Assembly: GCA_029339505.1 (NCBI GenBank)
Contig: JAQISU010000108.1
Span: 19,973,501 to 20,037,500, forward strand
DNA length: 64,000 nucleotides
Reading direction: 5' to 3'
Origin: Unio delphinus
Taxonomy: Eukaryota > Mollusca > Bivalvia > Unionida > Unionidae
Part shown: one piece after another, positions 23,801 through 32,505 of the stretch
Position numbering within the stretch: the first letter of the stretch is position 1
How the letters are laid out: every line of letters starts with the position of its first letter
The notes under the pieces: model-generated
Database searches by the model: none
The model's input: the letters and a program-made list of their open reading frames with translations, nothing else
What the model was told of the DNA's origin: nothing
Translations under genes and position numbers: made by a program

Positions 23801-24139
23801 GATGCATTGCGTGCTAATAAATCCCCATGGACGCTAGGTTATGCAGCAACAATACACTCTTCACAGGGATTGACTATATCGGATACAATTGTTTGGATGG
23901 TAGATAATCGCATAGAATGGTCGAATTTAGTCTATCTCGCAGTGTCTAGAGTACGAAAAATAAATCAACTTCGAAGAATTGTCTTCGATGATGAAATCAT
24001 TGGTGGCGATGATGAAATCATTGGTGGCGATGATGAAATCATTGGCGATGATAATGATATTATTGATAAAAAAACTCTCCGGTTACAAACAACAAGACAA
24101 AAAAAAAACAACGAGAATTTGATATTGATGCTGAATTAA
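20804..24139 (+). CDS. replicase: PolB-like palm fused to SF1 helicase
   Basis: 1111 aa, intact. Residues about 1-390 are not recognised; no exonuclease motifs are evident. A B-family polymerase-like palm follows. Motif A is ISVDMIACYP (Asp 415). A degenerate motif B is RRIIGKFTQGG (Gly 573) with a Lys nearby but without the usual Asn and Tyr. Motif C is RVATDSFYI (Asp 670), in which the first Asp of the usual DTD is Ala and the second is kept. Both metal-binding carboxylates thus remain. The C-terminal third is an SF1 helicase of the Pif1/RecD type: Walker A GCGGSGKTT (Lys 749), Walker B WDEID (819-820), GDHGQPPPF, IHSSQG (1018) and VSRVR (1049). A 21-bp DNA repeat encodes three DDEIIGG units near the end. 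It replaces the canonical protein-primed PolB of Polintons. Confidence 0.85.
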   Translation: MEEFERLSKIKPWKSVQFNLDRVSDTPKNKILDRTLISKIRDCFNEFKRDGAAHCWSTFRIDGVVDATMNDEKAAVIISRLGEERNFFRIKFLIRDNGKWIIRDKYEPILKDKKTVTVTQDSKPGILTGIDKPYYERSYPVTAVVYGIYPLNEKPDISKLAPMKYSTGLNCVAARIMEHFTNASRGNKLTDLRRKKITKWELTVKQHGATIQDIAKLETSLRFPISVRTITGKVLYESKYNKNGTPIQIIDHNEHAWSSAVTIFPRDRTVKYLSQTLYGTEEFFSEQKLFDAIYHLSKNDPVSMWLFHSTSDEECRFDQFVRPNGELYHTEELHNQMKQLASEFSPQSSLGEDNDQLLANCFTLSSVVAHFARKKNAWKPTRSEFLSEVKLSCLEYGHGGLWNTKYTADTVISVDMIACYPGSFLGYGECEKYFKRFGHPTHEMTRVAINGPLPHFDLTGFACAVSFEMAEGLHPCSYLWIGKHMSEKHWMPIVLLRYMLDCKMLKSLIVSEAIISYRAQKSVWLPQPDLEKIISEERKLFPNFSEQQIMDWSQQLFEIRNNEAKDLGRRIIGKFTQGGKDDNTRYSSRLIIDNAEYDFVITDLTNRGLYVNSKDAFMSDGTKLGTIVTYTDGYNPQYTHLRASMLGYASINLFSMINRFPTTAVRVATDSFYINSKMADFKATGNENWGSWRIKKEMLHDYIPSADVTIENNYLESNQCSEFSSAPPISDPIFLYKTVYLNGCGGSGKTTRVIELFRGKNPTDFTKMIVLTPTHRLAREMIQRGVNACTYHSFFRWKGDKWTPERMGEKFIPEFIMWDEIDTVSEDVLKIFLEWLLLKNTKVVMCGDHGQPPPFVGASPHEWLKGFVDYYEEIDTDHRSLDNELKELKKLIRLQPDKIQCEIAREIISETPMNEFWEAWRPNDLIIASRKIVRDTLQMKLFELHKQKFATLPVPLCYRPSDTRKQNIEVDIPGLTESGREKKILVLNDIELVDINVVEDALRANKSPWTLGYAATIHSSQGLTISDTIVWMVDNRIEWSNLVYLAVSRVRKINQLRRIVFDDEIIGGDDEIIGGDDEIIGDDNDIIDKKTLRLQTTRQKKNNENLILMLN

Positions 24140-24324
24140 TAATCACTTTGAAGCAACAACAAAATAATCACTGCGCAAGTTGCATTTGTATAATGCGTTG
24201 GCAGTATTCGGATAAGGATCCTCGCCAATTCACCGTTGACAGAAAAAATAACAATCTCGGTCATGTCAGAAATAATGTGATGTTGACTTGTCTTGAGTGC
24301 AATAGACGCAAGGGTGCTAGTTAA
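24070..24324 (+). CDS. HNH endonuclease domain in the -1 frame of the replicase
   Basis: A frame open from 24070 to the TAA at 24322-24324, -1 relative to the replicase, with no early ATG. It contains NHCASC, then QFTVDRKNNNLGHVRNNV and TCLECNRRKG: a zinc-binding HNH/Cas9-McrA-like core (two CxxC pairs with the D-R-x-x-x-x-x-x-G-H-x-x-x-N-V signature). It begins exactly where the replicase frame crosses a 10-A tract. The heptamer A AAA AAC at 24103-24109 would, by -1 slippage, append 71 residues to the replicase. I recall pol-helicase proteins with a C-terminal HNH domain from other mobile elements, which I cannot verify here. If so, this is either programmed frameshifting or a homopolymer indel. 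Confidence 0.75.
   Translation, partial: KNSPVTNNKTKKKQREFDIDAELIITLKQQQNNHCASCICIMRWQYSDKDPRQFTVDRKNNNLGHVRNNVMLTCLECNRRKGAS
24099..24109 (+). promoter_or_regulatory. candidate -1 frameshift site (A AAA AAC)
   Basis: Ten A followed by C; in the replicase frame the codons read CAA AAA AAA AAC. This has the classical X XXY YYZ form, and -1 slippage enters the HNH frame. No convincing pseudoknot is seen within 10 nt downstream, so an indel is the main alternative. Confidence 0.45.
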
Positions 24325-25267
24325 GCCCATGCGGTGGTAATTGAGTATCCTCAGGTATCACTTGTAATTGTTATCTAGTAAAACCCCGTTGAGGGGCAGT
24401 TGAATCCAGTTTATAGATTGGAGGTCTACCCGTAGATCGTGTTATACTAGATATCTTATGCGTAGTGACGCTCCAAATAGGATCAGTAGCCCTTTTTGTG
24501 CCACCCTCAAGCTCTCCTGGTTCGTATCAGTACCTCACAATGACATTACTACCAAGAATTGGTTGGGAAACGCTAAAATCTTTTTGTGGTTTTTCAGGTA
24601 TTGACTTCTTTTTAATCGCATTGATAGGTTTCATGTTGATGGTTCTAGTAATCTCGTTATTCAGTGCAGTAATCACAGCTGGTAACCTTTTAACCCATTC
24701 ACGGGATCTTTTTTCTTGGATGAATTCTTTTGCGTATTGATATCCAAATAACCGCTCAGCAAGGGTTTTATTAAACCGTTCTACAATGGCCTGATCACGA
24801 TGTAGCGCAGTATGTCCTCGTCTGATAGTGACTTTATGATTTTTCATTATTGATAACACTGCACCCTGAAATTCCTTGCCAGGATCAATTTGTAATAGAT
24901 TTGGCCAGTGCAGAGGACTCCTTCGATAAATCCTTTCAAATGCAGAAGCCACTTGAGTGGCTGATTTTGTTTTTAACGGTTCTGCTTCTTTGTATCGACT
25001 TGCAATATCAACTACGGTTAATGCGTATTTGTAACCACGATCATGTGGCAGAAATAATAGATCAGCCTGATGAACTTCATTGGGTCCGGTCACATCAAAA
25101 TGCGAAAAATTGATTTGTTTAGGCGGTGGTAGATAAATTTGCCATAGTGCCTGTTTGGATAACCAATGAGCCGCAGTCGTTTTTTTCACTTTTGAAGCGC
25201 TAGCGAGTTTATGGATTGCTGATTTACCCCTCCAGTATCCTCTTGGGGAATAATAAATAGATTCCAT
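24317..25267 (-). pseudogene. Polinton integrase (rve), two in-frame stops in the C-terminal part
   Basis: ATG at 25267 (a GTG further up is in frame but unlikely). Residues 1-246 are intact: an N-terminal helical domain with KKTTAAHWLSKQALWQIY, then the retroviral-type catalytic core with HQADLL (Asp 69), QIDPGKEF (Asp 128) and IVERFNKTL (Glu 163), a D-D-34-E arrangement. TGA at 24527-24529 ends this chain. The same frame continues with a coherent C-terminal segment (residues after the stop include GGTKRATDPIW and GRPPIYKLDS), a second stop TAA at 24371-24373, and a natural-looking end at 24317. The core domain alone may be folded, but the DNA-binding tail is lost. Role: insertion of the element. 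It converges with the HNH frame and overlaps it by 8 bp. Confidence 0.9.
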
Positions 25268-25274
25268 GTTGTTA

Positions 25275-25667
25275 TTAATTACCAGCACCTAACATCAATT
25301 TACTTTTCATAGCCGATTTTATCAAAAAGGAAGCCAATTTTTCTTTGAAAGATTTATCAGAAATAGCATTTAACGCATGAATTAATTTCACATCTGCTAG
25401 ATGCCTGTGCTGCAGATTACTGCTTTTATAAGATACATCATGAAGGTGACAGGCCTTATCAATAGTGTTTATTGGTTCCTCACCGGGTCGGGGCTGATTT
25501 TGATCATTGAGTCTGATATCAAGTCTTGTTCCCGGTCCACAGTAGCTATATCCTGGAAGGTGCTTTTCTCCAGGGTATTTTGCCCATGGGGTTCCAGGGA
25601 GTTTAGTTAGCTTGGCTGCGATATCACCTCCTCGTTTTTTTTTAAAGGTTCCTTGAGTTCCTTGGGT
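25275..25667 (-). CDS. parvovirus-type phospholipase A2 domain, no ATG start
   Basis: A frame open from 25667 to TAA at 25275-25277 but lacking an early ATG. It encodes LPGYSYCGPGTRLDIR (calcium-loop type, Y-C-G-P-G) followed by INTIDKACHLHDVSYK, which carries the catalytic HDxxY signature of the viral PLA2 family found in parvovirus VP1 and in adintovirus/Polinton minor proteins. The role in relatives is endosomal membrane escape. The frame is -1 relative to the upstream zinc-ribbon ORF. Slippage at the A AAA AAC in 25640-25634 would give a fusion of about 176 aa. Seven bases separate its stop from the integrase ATG, so the three belong to one minus-strand unit. Confidence 0.85.
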   Translation of the reverse strand, partial: TQGTQGTFKKKRGGDIAAKLTKLPGTPWAKYPGEKHLPGYSYCGPGTRLDIRLNDQNQPRPGEEPINTIDKACHLHDVSYKSSNLQHRHLADVKLIHALNAISDKSFKEKLASFLIKSAMKSKLMLGAGN

Positions 25668-25804
25668 TTAGAAACAAATCTAAATTTCTTTGTACTACAT
25701 TGTACGCATTTACCAGAAAGCGCTGATCGGTTATTTTTAGTTGTAATCGTCGTCAAGTCATCTGTGCCAGTACGTTTTTTACACTTCACACAATATAGAT
25801 CCAT
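25607..25804 (-). CDS. zinc-ribbon protein, DUF5679-like
   Basis: 65 aa. It starts MDLYCVKCKKRTGTDD, then KNNRSALSGKCVQCSTKKFRFV: two CxxC pairs about 28 residues apart with the Lys/Arg-rich setting typical of the small DUF5679 zinc ribbons of Polintons and large DNA viruses. The Lys/Glu tail after residue about 45 overlaps the PLA2 frame. Its ATG lies 17 bp from the ATPase's upstream ATG on the plus strand, so a shared bidirectional promoter is likely. As its own protein it would end 11 codons past the A-tract. Confidence 0.8.
   Translation of the reverse strand: MDLYCVKCKKRTGTDDLTTITTKNNRSALSGKCVQCSTKKFRFVSKPKELKEPLKKNEEVISQPS
25634..25643 (-). promoter_or_regulatory. candidate -1 frameshift site (A AAA AAC) joining zinc ribbon and PLA2
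   Basis: Nine A then C on the minus strand; in the zinc-ribbon frame the codons are TTA AAA AAA AAC. The -1 shift leads directly into the phospholipase frame. A CCTGGAA/TTCCAGG inverted repeat lies 36-80 nt downstream, further than usual for a stimulator. One extra A in the tract would also fuse the frames. Confidence 0.45.
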
Positions 25805-25821
25805 AATTTATATATAACGGT

Positions 25822-26487
25822 ATGAATATAATTGATTATTCAGCTACCCGACGACGGGAACCTATTAAACATCATGAAATGTTGCCGAATTGAATTAGAA
25901 TGATTATAATCGGACCATCTGGAAGCGGAAAGACACAACTGCTACTTAATTTGATAACGAGATGGATGAAATGGAACAAATTGTATTTAATAGCCCCGAG
26001 TGTAGACGATCAGCGATGCTATGAAGTGCTAAAGGATTTTAACGAGAAAGCAAAAGAATTTCAAATCGATGAAGATTTTATTGAGTTTATTACTGATATA
26101 GAGGAAGCCCCGAGCATTGATGCTATTGATGGAAGTATTAACAATTTAGTGGTATACGATGATATCATGTTAGATAATCAAAAAAATCCTGCTAGAATAT
26201 TTTCCCGAGGCAGGCATAAAAACACTGATGTGATCTATGTCACTCAACGATACACTCAGATACCAAAAGTGATCAGAGATAACTGCAATGTGTTGTGTGT
26301 ATTTAACGGCGTTGATACTCATACGCTACGAAATATTCATCAGACCTGGTGCAGCGGTGATATGAATCATAATCAATTTAGAAATTTCTTTAGTCACGCT
26401 CAGTCAAAACCACACGGATTTGTGACAATAAATTTAGCAGACCCTAGGACACGATATCGTATCGGACTTGATCAAATATTCGGTTAA
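25822..26487 (+). pseudogene. FtsK/A32-type DNA-packaging ATPase, one in-frame stop
   Basis: Frame of 222 codons from ATG 25822, interrupted by TGA at 25891-25893 (codon 24). The usable ORF starts again at ATG 25900, just before IIIGPSGSGKT. Walker A is GPSGSGKT, Walker B NLVVYDDIM and the sensor-like motif YVTQRY, with family-typical spacing. The family pumps DNA into the preformed capsid. The 23 codons before the stop look like the conserved N-terminal lead-in of Polinton ATPases, so the stop is probably a recent mutation. Re-initiation at 25900 could still give a 195-aa protein with all ATPase motifs. The last codons lie inside the right TIR. Confidence 0.88.
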
Positions 26488-26681
26488 AATCACCGTAAAC
26501 CTTAGCAGCAGAGAGGGTGAGTGACAACGACGTTGCGACATCAACGAAAACGCGAATGCGAATCCCATGTTCACTGTTATTTTTTTTTCTAGTTATTTCG
26601 CGAGAAGGGTCTAGTGTTATTTGGAGGGTATAATCAAAAATAAAAACAAAAAATGTTGTAGGATTCACCCTCTCTGCTGCT
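26464..26681 (-). repeat. right terminal inverted repeat (218 bp)
   Basis: Inverted counterpart of 10901-11119. Its outer 178 bp (26504-26681) are bounded by AGCAGCAGAGAGGGTGA and its complement, as on the left. The ATPase stop codon (26485-26487) is within it. Confidence 0.97.
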
Positions 26682-28749
26682 AAACGCGACAAAAGCAAGT
26701 ATACAATTCAGCAAAATAATTTAGTACACTAGAAAACAAACTGAAAATGTAATAGGAACCAGCAGTAATGTGAACTAAATCCCAAATATTAATTAAAGTT
26801 AAATCAAAAGTCCAACAGTATAGCGTGTTCTGAATGAATCCCAGTATTAAGTTTGATAATGTACCAAAAGCCTTGAATGGGTAGATGTGCTAACAGTCTT
26901 GATGTATCTTAATGGTATAATCAAGTATGTCCTTGAAAGAATTCACGTTAATCCCAACGTCATGTTGTAGTTAAAACGTCTATGAGCGATTTCCAATTGC
27001 AATGAATAGTCGAAATAAATTATTCCTCTAAAATTATATCTGAAAACGATTAACATTCAAATTCGATAATGAACTTCAAGTAGAAAATAATTGTACATCT
27101 GACATTAAGTCATTTTTTTCAGTTTTTTAATCAATGCTAACTTTTCTTTAATTCATTTGTATTTTAAAGGATTAATTCGCATATCTCGACATATTTGATG
27201 TGCTCATAAAGACAGTTTATCAACATTTTATTCGGATTTCTAAGATTGGAGTGTTACAAATTTTGATTCTATAAGGAACTGTAGATAAGCACAAAAAACA
27301 CTTCAGCATACGTCAGCGTCCTTCATCTTGAACTGTCCAAACGGAATCGAACTTGAATTTGTTAGAACACTTCATTACTAGGACTTTTGAAATTTAATTC
27401 TTTAATTATTGTTGGATTATATTTGGATTTCATTCTTAAAACTAAGATCTATTTTTCCTTTTTTTACAATCCTTTTTACATGGAAATAAATTATTTGTTA
27501 AACTATACACAGCTTGTTGTTTTCGCTCTTTATTTCTTACCGTTTATTAAAGCCTAAACTCAAACAGCAGTCTTTATTGATTTAGTACCTATTCAATGAC
27601 GCAACGATTAAATCATGATGCAATCTATATCTTTTTAGCACCTGACACACATACACCATGATTAAATCGCCATGCAATCTATATCAATTTAGGAACTAAC
27701 ACAATGACCCGATAATTGGTAAAGATGCAGTCTATATCCTTTTAGTACCTGATCTAATTATCTGTTGATAATAGCATGATTGATGCAGTTTATATTATTT
27801 TATTATCTAACATAATGACCATGTGATTAAATCGCCTTGGCATTTTTGACCGGTGATAATATAGATCATGGATATTTATAGCCTTTATAGTGTTACATAT
27901 ATTTGATTTAAGTCATTTATTTTTATTTTAATTGTTTGTTTGTTTGTCAGATTAAAATTTGACATTTTAAGTTTACGATTCATTCATTAGGAGATATTGT
28001 TTTAGTGGGATGACCTATACTTTACAAATAAACACCAGATGTTGACCTCATTTCTGACCTAGCTTCAGAGTTGTAAACAAGCTTTTAAAATGATTGGTTG
28101 ATTCCAAGGACTTTATGTAGCTTTGTTATAAACATCTTTCTATTTTTTGTTCTTGAGAGTAAAAATAACTGATTTTCATCTGGGTCATACGGTGTGCACG
28201 AGATTTTTTGAACGTAAATTTGTTCTAAAGATTCTAGAAGATCATGTGACCCCTTCCTTGTTTACGTAAAAACAGGTATATAAATTATGTTTTGGGGCGA
28301 ACTATTTAGTAGAAGTTGGGCTGTTAGAATATTAAGTTGTATTGTTTTGAGCTATTTTAAATTACCTTGTACTGGAAATTATTTCAATTCGTTTGGATCA
28401 AGAGGATTTATTTTGTTATTTATCTGGAAAACAATTGTGCTCATTGAATTTCATAAGACCAGAACTGGCTTCATCACGTGACATCGTCTTCCATCTTGGA
28501 TGCTTCACTGGGAATTTTTAGGACATTTTATTACCAGGACTTTTGCAATTTCACTAGTGGATTATATTTTGAATTATGTTTGGATTAATGTTGGAATTGA
28601 TTCTTAAAACCATAAGTTTTTTTTTCTTTTCTGGAAAATAGTTGTGCTCAATAAATTGTTTATTAAGTTTTTACAAGCTTTTAATTTTCACTCTTTCTAT
28701 GTTACTGTTTAGTCGAGCCATAGCACGTAACAATATGAACGTTTTAACT
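26682..28749. other. right flank of the Polinton, gene-free, with a diverged repeat pair
   Basis: AAACG (26682-26686) is the target duplication. Two diverged direct copies of about 200 bp are visible at about 27330-27545 and 28495-28710 (shared order: CTTCATCTTG-like word, ACTAGGACTTTTG, GGATTATAT, GATTCTTAAAAC, TTTTCACTCTTT). A loose 60-70-bp repetition built on ATGATTAAATC...GCAGTCTATATC covers 27570-27850. No gene is supported. Confidence 0.5.
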
Positions 28750-28850
28750 CTCTGTCTCTGCCTCTATCTTGGTCTCTGTATGTCTGTCTGCCGCTTTCTC
28801 TATCTCTCTCTGTGTCTGTCTGTCTGTCTCTATCTCTCCTTCTCTCTCTC

Positions 28851-28898
<48 letters not shown>
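28750..28898. repeat. polypyrimidine tract, (TC)n and (TGTC)n
   Basis: Interrupted TCTG/TCTC repeats passing into a pure (TC)n run. The Arg-Glu repeat on the minus strand is an artefact. Confidence 0.95.
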
Positions 28899-28899
<1 letters not shown>

Positions 28900-31800
28900 A
28901 CGACATTCATTTTAAATAACCTCACACATCCGTCTAAAACGTGTATAAGGTTTACAAATCACTTCATTTCTGTGCATTCTTAATTCATGATTACAATCGC
29001 ATATATTTTATTTCTATTTCCTTTGCGATCATCAGACTTAAAATTAAACTTACTTCATTCACGTGGATACATGAAAACGAAAACATAAATGATGAGATAT
29101 AAACCTAGTTTAAAGAAGTCTTTTTGTGGTTAGTTATAACTGGCTCATAGAAATAAATATCTCCTGAAATTTTCTGCTTGCCACACCATTTAAACCAAAA
29201 AATGGCGGCCAGGGTCGGCTTATATCGAATTATTTTTCCATCAATGGATGTTGATGAGTCGAAATGTATAATCCCGTGATCGTGTTCCTTCCCATTATCA
29301 CCGGATGCTTTTTCAAGTGTTGCTTCTTAAAATTTATATTAGGAATTTAAATCAATGCTAATACACATGTGATAACAATAATTCGTTAACGAAGATGAAT
29401 CCCATGTAACAAACCCTAAACTTCATGTCCTTGAACATTCACAATTTTCTAATTATCTTTCAATGCGCACTAATGTTAAGCTTTTTACACATATATCAAA
29501 GTTTTCTAGGACGTTTCACAAGCTTTAAAACATATATTGACGTTTGCTAGGAAGCTCCACATATCTTCAACATGTTTTAAACATCGAACACAGCGCGCCC
29601 AATCAATTCCAACGTCACTAGCACTGTATTATTATGCTCCATGTATACATTGCAAATTATATAAGTAGTGCCTTCTTAAAGGTTTCTAGGAGGATGCTAA
29701 CATGTCATCGAAAACCTGATGAAAATGAATTATCTCTTGACAAGTAGAGATTGACTGGTGATATACGTGATCATGTTGTTTTTGTAACGTTATCAATAGA
29801 TTTGTATTTACACATTATCAACTGATAGCTGAGTGTACACGTATCAGCCATTATATGGACTCTCAAATATATTTATGAAGTCAATAATGCCTAAGGAGGT
29901 AAACTATTGTAAAGTAAATAGCCCAACCTTGATATAAACAATCACAAGATAACGTTAATGAATTTATCGTCAATGTGGTCACTATAGAAGAAATAAAGCG
30001 GGTATATTTAGCTCATCCTATTGTGCAAATATTTCACCTTGGATCCTAAGTAGAAGGCGAGATGATTCAGCTTTGTCCAAAATTAGGGTTGTATCAGAGA
30101 CATAAAATATACTTCAGTTCGGAATTGTATATATGCCAATATGGCGGAAACAGCGCACGGTGAAGTCAACGCAACATTGAATGAGTGCTGGGATTAAAAA
30201 TCTGAAGCAGATGCACAAAATGTATTTAGAAAGTTAAACTATGGATGCTCAGACAATGACTGGAATGCAAAACAAAGTTTTAAAAATCAATTTGAAAATG
30301 CCATAAAGAGATACTATCACCATTATGTAGCCAGGTTCATTAAGACAGATAGTATAAGGCTGATTGTGAATAATAGAAAAGTGTGAAAACAAGAATATTT
30401 TGTAAAATTAAACGTTTTATTTATTTTCCTCGAATACAAAATGAACACACAATTCATAATGATTAAGTTTCTTAATGAACTATAGTGGCATTTCAAAATA
30501 AATCCAATGCTGAAAGCTTTGAAATACCTCTGTTGGCCTGTGTTGTTGTGATGTGTCATGATTTTTTTGTTGAATCCCGATATTACAATCAACTGATACA
30601 GCCTTATTTCAACTATCATTAAAAAATCAGTATCTATATTTCCAAGAATGTTATGCATATACATGTTCTATTTCCAGAGAAGATTAACCTGAATTGAAAA
30701 GATCAATCCTCGCCCGAATGGAATGAAGGGCACTACAACAATACAACTGATTCTGCAAGGAATGTATAACACAAATGAAATTTTTAGATAAATAAGATTA
30801 TATAGTATTCTAGGTAACAAATAGCATATTCTAAAAATAAGAAATTACTTTTCTAAAAATAAGCAATTATCTAATAGAGAATTCATTCAGGAAGGTTACA
30901 AATATTCTCAAGATACAGACCTATTTCTAATTGGAAGGTGTGTTACAAAATTATAAAAATGTAGTAAATAACAGGCATACCCAGCATTTCATTGGGAATT
31001 TCCAATGTCCTGCTCAAAGACTGAGTTAAAGATATTGTTTACAAAACGAAGATGAATGATTCAGGCAATATAGAATATGAACTTGATTTTTGACACTCAT
31101 CTGTATTATATAATGAAAATAAAAATCAACGACCATTTCACATTAATTATACATAATAGTTGGCTTAACAGCATATTTTAAGACAAGGTACATGGTGACC
31201 AGTGTGCATGGTGAAGGAAGAATCAGTGAAAGCCCCGGCAAGGACTACCGACCCATTGGAGGGTACTGACAAGCTTTCTGAAATATCCACCTTTGTCGAG
31301 CATGAGACTCAAAATCACGTGGTCGTAATGTGTGATAAAGGCGATCTGAAAATTAAGACGCCTGTGACTGCAGGACCAGATTAAAATTGTTAGCATTAAT
31401 TTTCGCTCGATACCAAAATTGTGCTCAAAAGAATTGTGTTCGGTTCATATTACAGGTTGATAGCTTCCCAACTCAAGCACAGTAGACGCGATGTAAGTAA
31501 TCTAATATGTATGCTCTAATATCATTAACTTCTAGCTCATAACGTCGGTCTGCGCGACAAACAGTGCAGACTGATAAAACAATAAAGCAAAACATTAAGT
31601 TAACCGAGCAGTTGGAAGCAGTTGCTCCCAAAGTAACCCTGGAAACATTGTACTTGGCACACGATGTGATTACATTTGACATCATATAACATGATTTAGA
31701 GATACATATACTAATAGTTTGTACCATTGTTACGACTTAACTCGGCAACTAAATCCGTTTATAGTCATCGTAAATATTCCGGTAGACTTTTCTCTGTCGC

Positions 31801-31999
31801 CTGTAATAAGCAAAGAGACTGTATCTTAAACGTCAAGTTTAAATAGTAAATTTATCGGTGACCCTTTCATATGACATATTTAGGATAACAGTACAGCCAT
31901 TCAGACACGTGCATGAAGTTGTTGCAGTCTCGACATAATACGTCTCGATTTTATGATCAGCGATTCGAATTAAGAACCATTGCATAGAAGCTGTTTAAA
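28899..31999. other. gene-free stretch
   Basis: No supported gene. A plus frame at 30141-30386 (82 codons) is interrupted by one TAA (30195-30197) and has an amino-acid composition less biased than its surroundings. It may be a fossil exon or element fragment, with no recognised domain. The 60-codon frame at 31202-31384 is likewise unrecognised. Confidence 0.45.
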
Positions 32000-32505
32000 C
32001 ACTATGCCTGATTCTTTTTTCCGCACTTCTTCGTTTGTGATGTGGTCCATGTAAGAGATGCCAAAAATGGCTCTGTATCATCTCATTTCAAGTGCCTGGA
32101 TGCTTCGTTGTAATTCTGCTGTCAGGGTTCATGCCTCACATGAATACAAAACGACTTTGATGACGAGTGCTCTCAATATTCTGATTTTAGTTTTCAGATA
32201 GATAGTCTTGTCTTTCCAGAGATGTTTTCCTTTGACATAGCTGCCGTTGTTTGTGCTGCTCTTGATCCCTCTTCGGCGATTATGGAACCGAAATATTTGA
32301 ACTGGTCCACTGTTTCCAGTTCCCGTCCTCTGACTTAAATCTTGGTTTAGATTTGTTTGCACTATTTGTCATCAGCTGTGTCTTCGCGGCGTTTAACTCC
32401 ATGTCAAATATGTAAGACGTTTTATTCAGGTTCTTCAGAGAGGTAGCAAGTTCGTCTTCACTGCCTGCCAACCCGTTACCTCTGCATATTGTATGGCACA
32501 CTATA
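32000..32505 (-). pseudogene. non-LTR reverse-transcriptase fragment (RTE/L2-like), decayed
   Basis: Several minus frames join into a recognisable RT palm-to-thumb segment: GLAGSEDELATSLKNLNK, then FDMELNAAKTQLMTNSANKS, then LWKDKTIYLKTKIRILRALV with VLYSCEA, then near 32040-32100 a segment resembling the GISYMDHITNEEVR region. The catalytic YADD box just upstream is destroyed by small deletions. Frameshifts and stops throughout. An old, inactive fragment of a LINE. Confidence 0.75.

Larger units (their letters stand above)
10901..26681. mobile_element. Polinton/Maverick (adintovirus-like) element, 15.8 kb
   Basis: A self-contained element bounded by long terminal inverted repeats with 5'-AG termini and flanked by AAACG direct repeats (10896-10900 and 26682-26686). 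A sixth base differs (aAAACG against tAAACG); Polintons usually make 6-bp duplications. Inside are the hallmark virion genes (double-jelly-roll capsid, minor capsid, adenain-like protease, A32-type ATPase), an rve integrase and a replicase. Gene order on the minus strand is capsid block 11138-18801, then a Cys-rich ORF; on the plus strand, replicase; on the minus strand, integrase with PLA2 and zinc ribbon; on the plus strand, ATPase. The TIRs are almost identical, so insertion is recent, yet minor capsid, integrase and ATPase carry nonsense codons. This copy looks defective unless stops are bypassed. The replicase is unlike the usual protein-primed PolB. Confidence 0.96.

Noticed and set aside
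24136..24330. Minus-strand 64-codon frame beside the replicase end
   Set aside because: Antisense shadow of the HNH frame, overlapping the true integrase tail.
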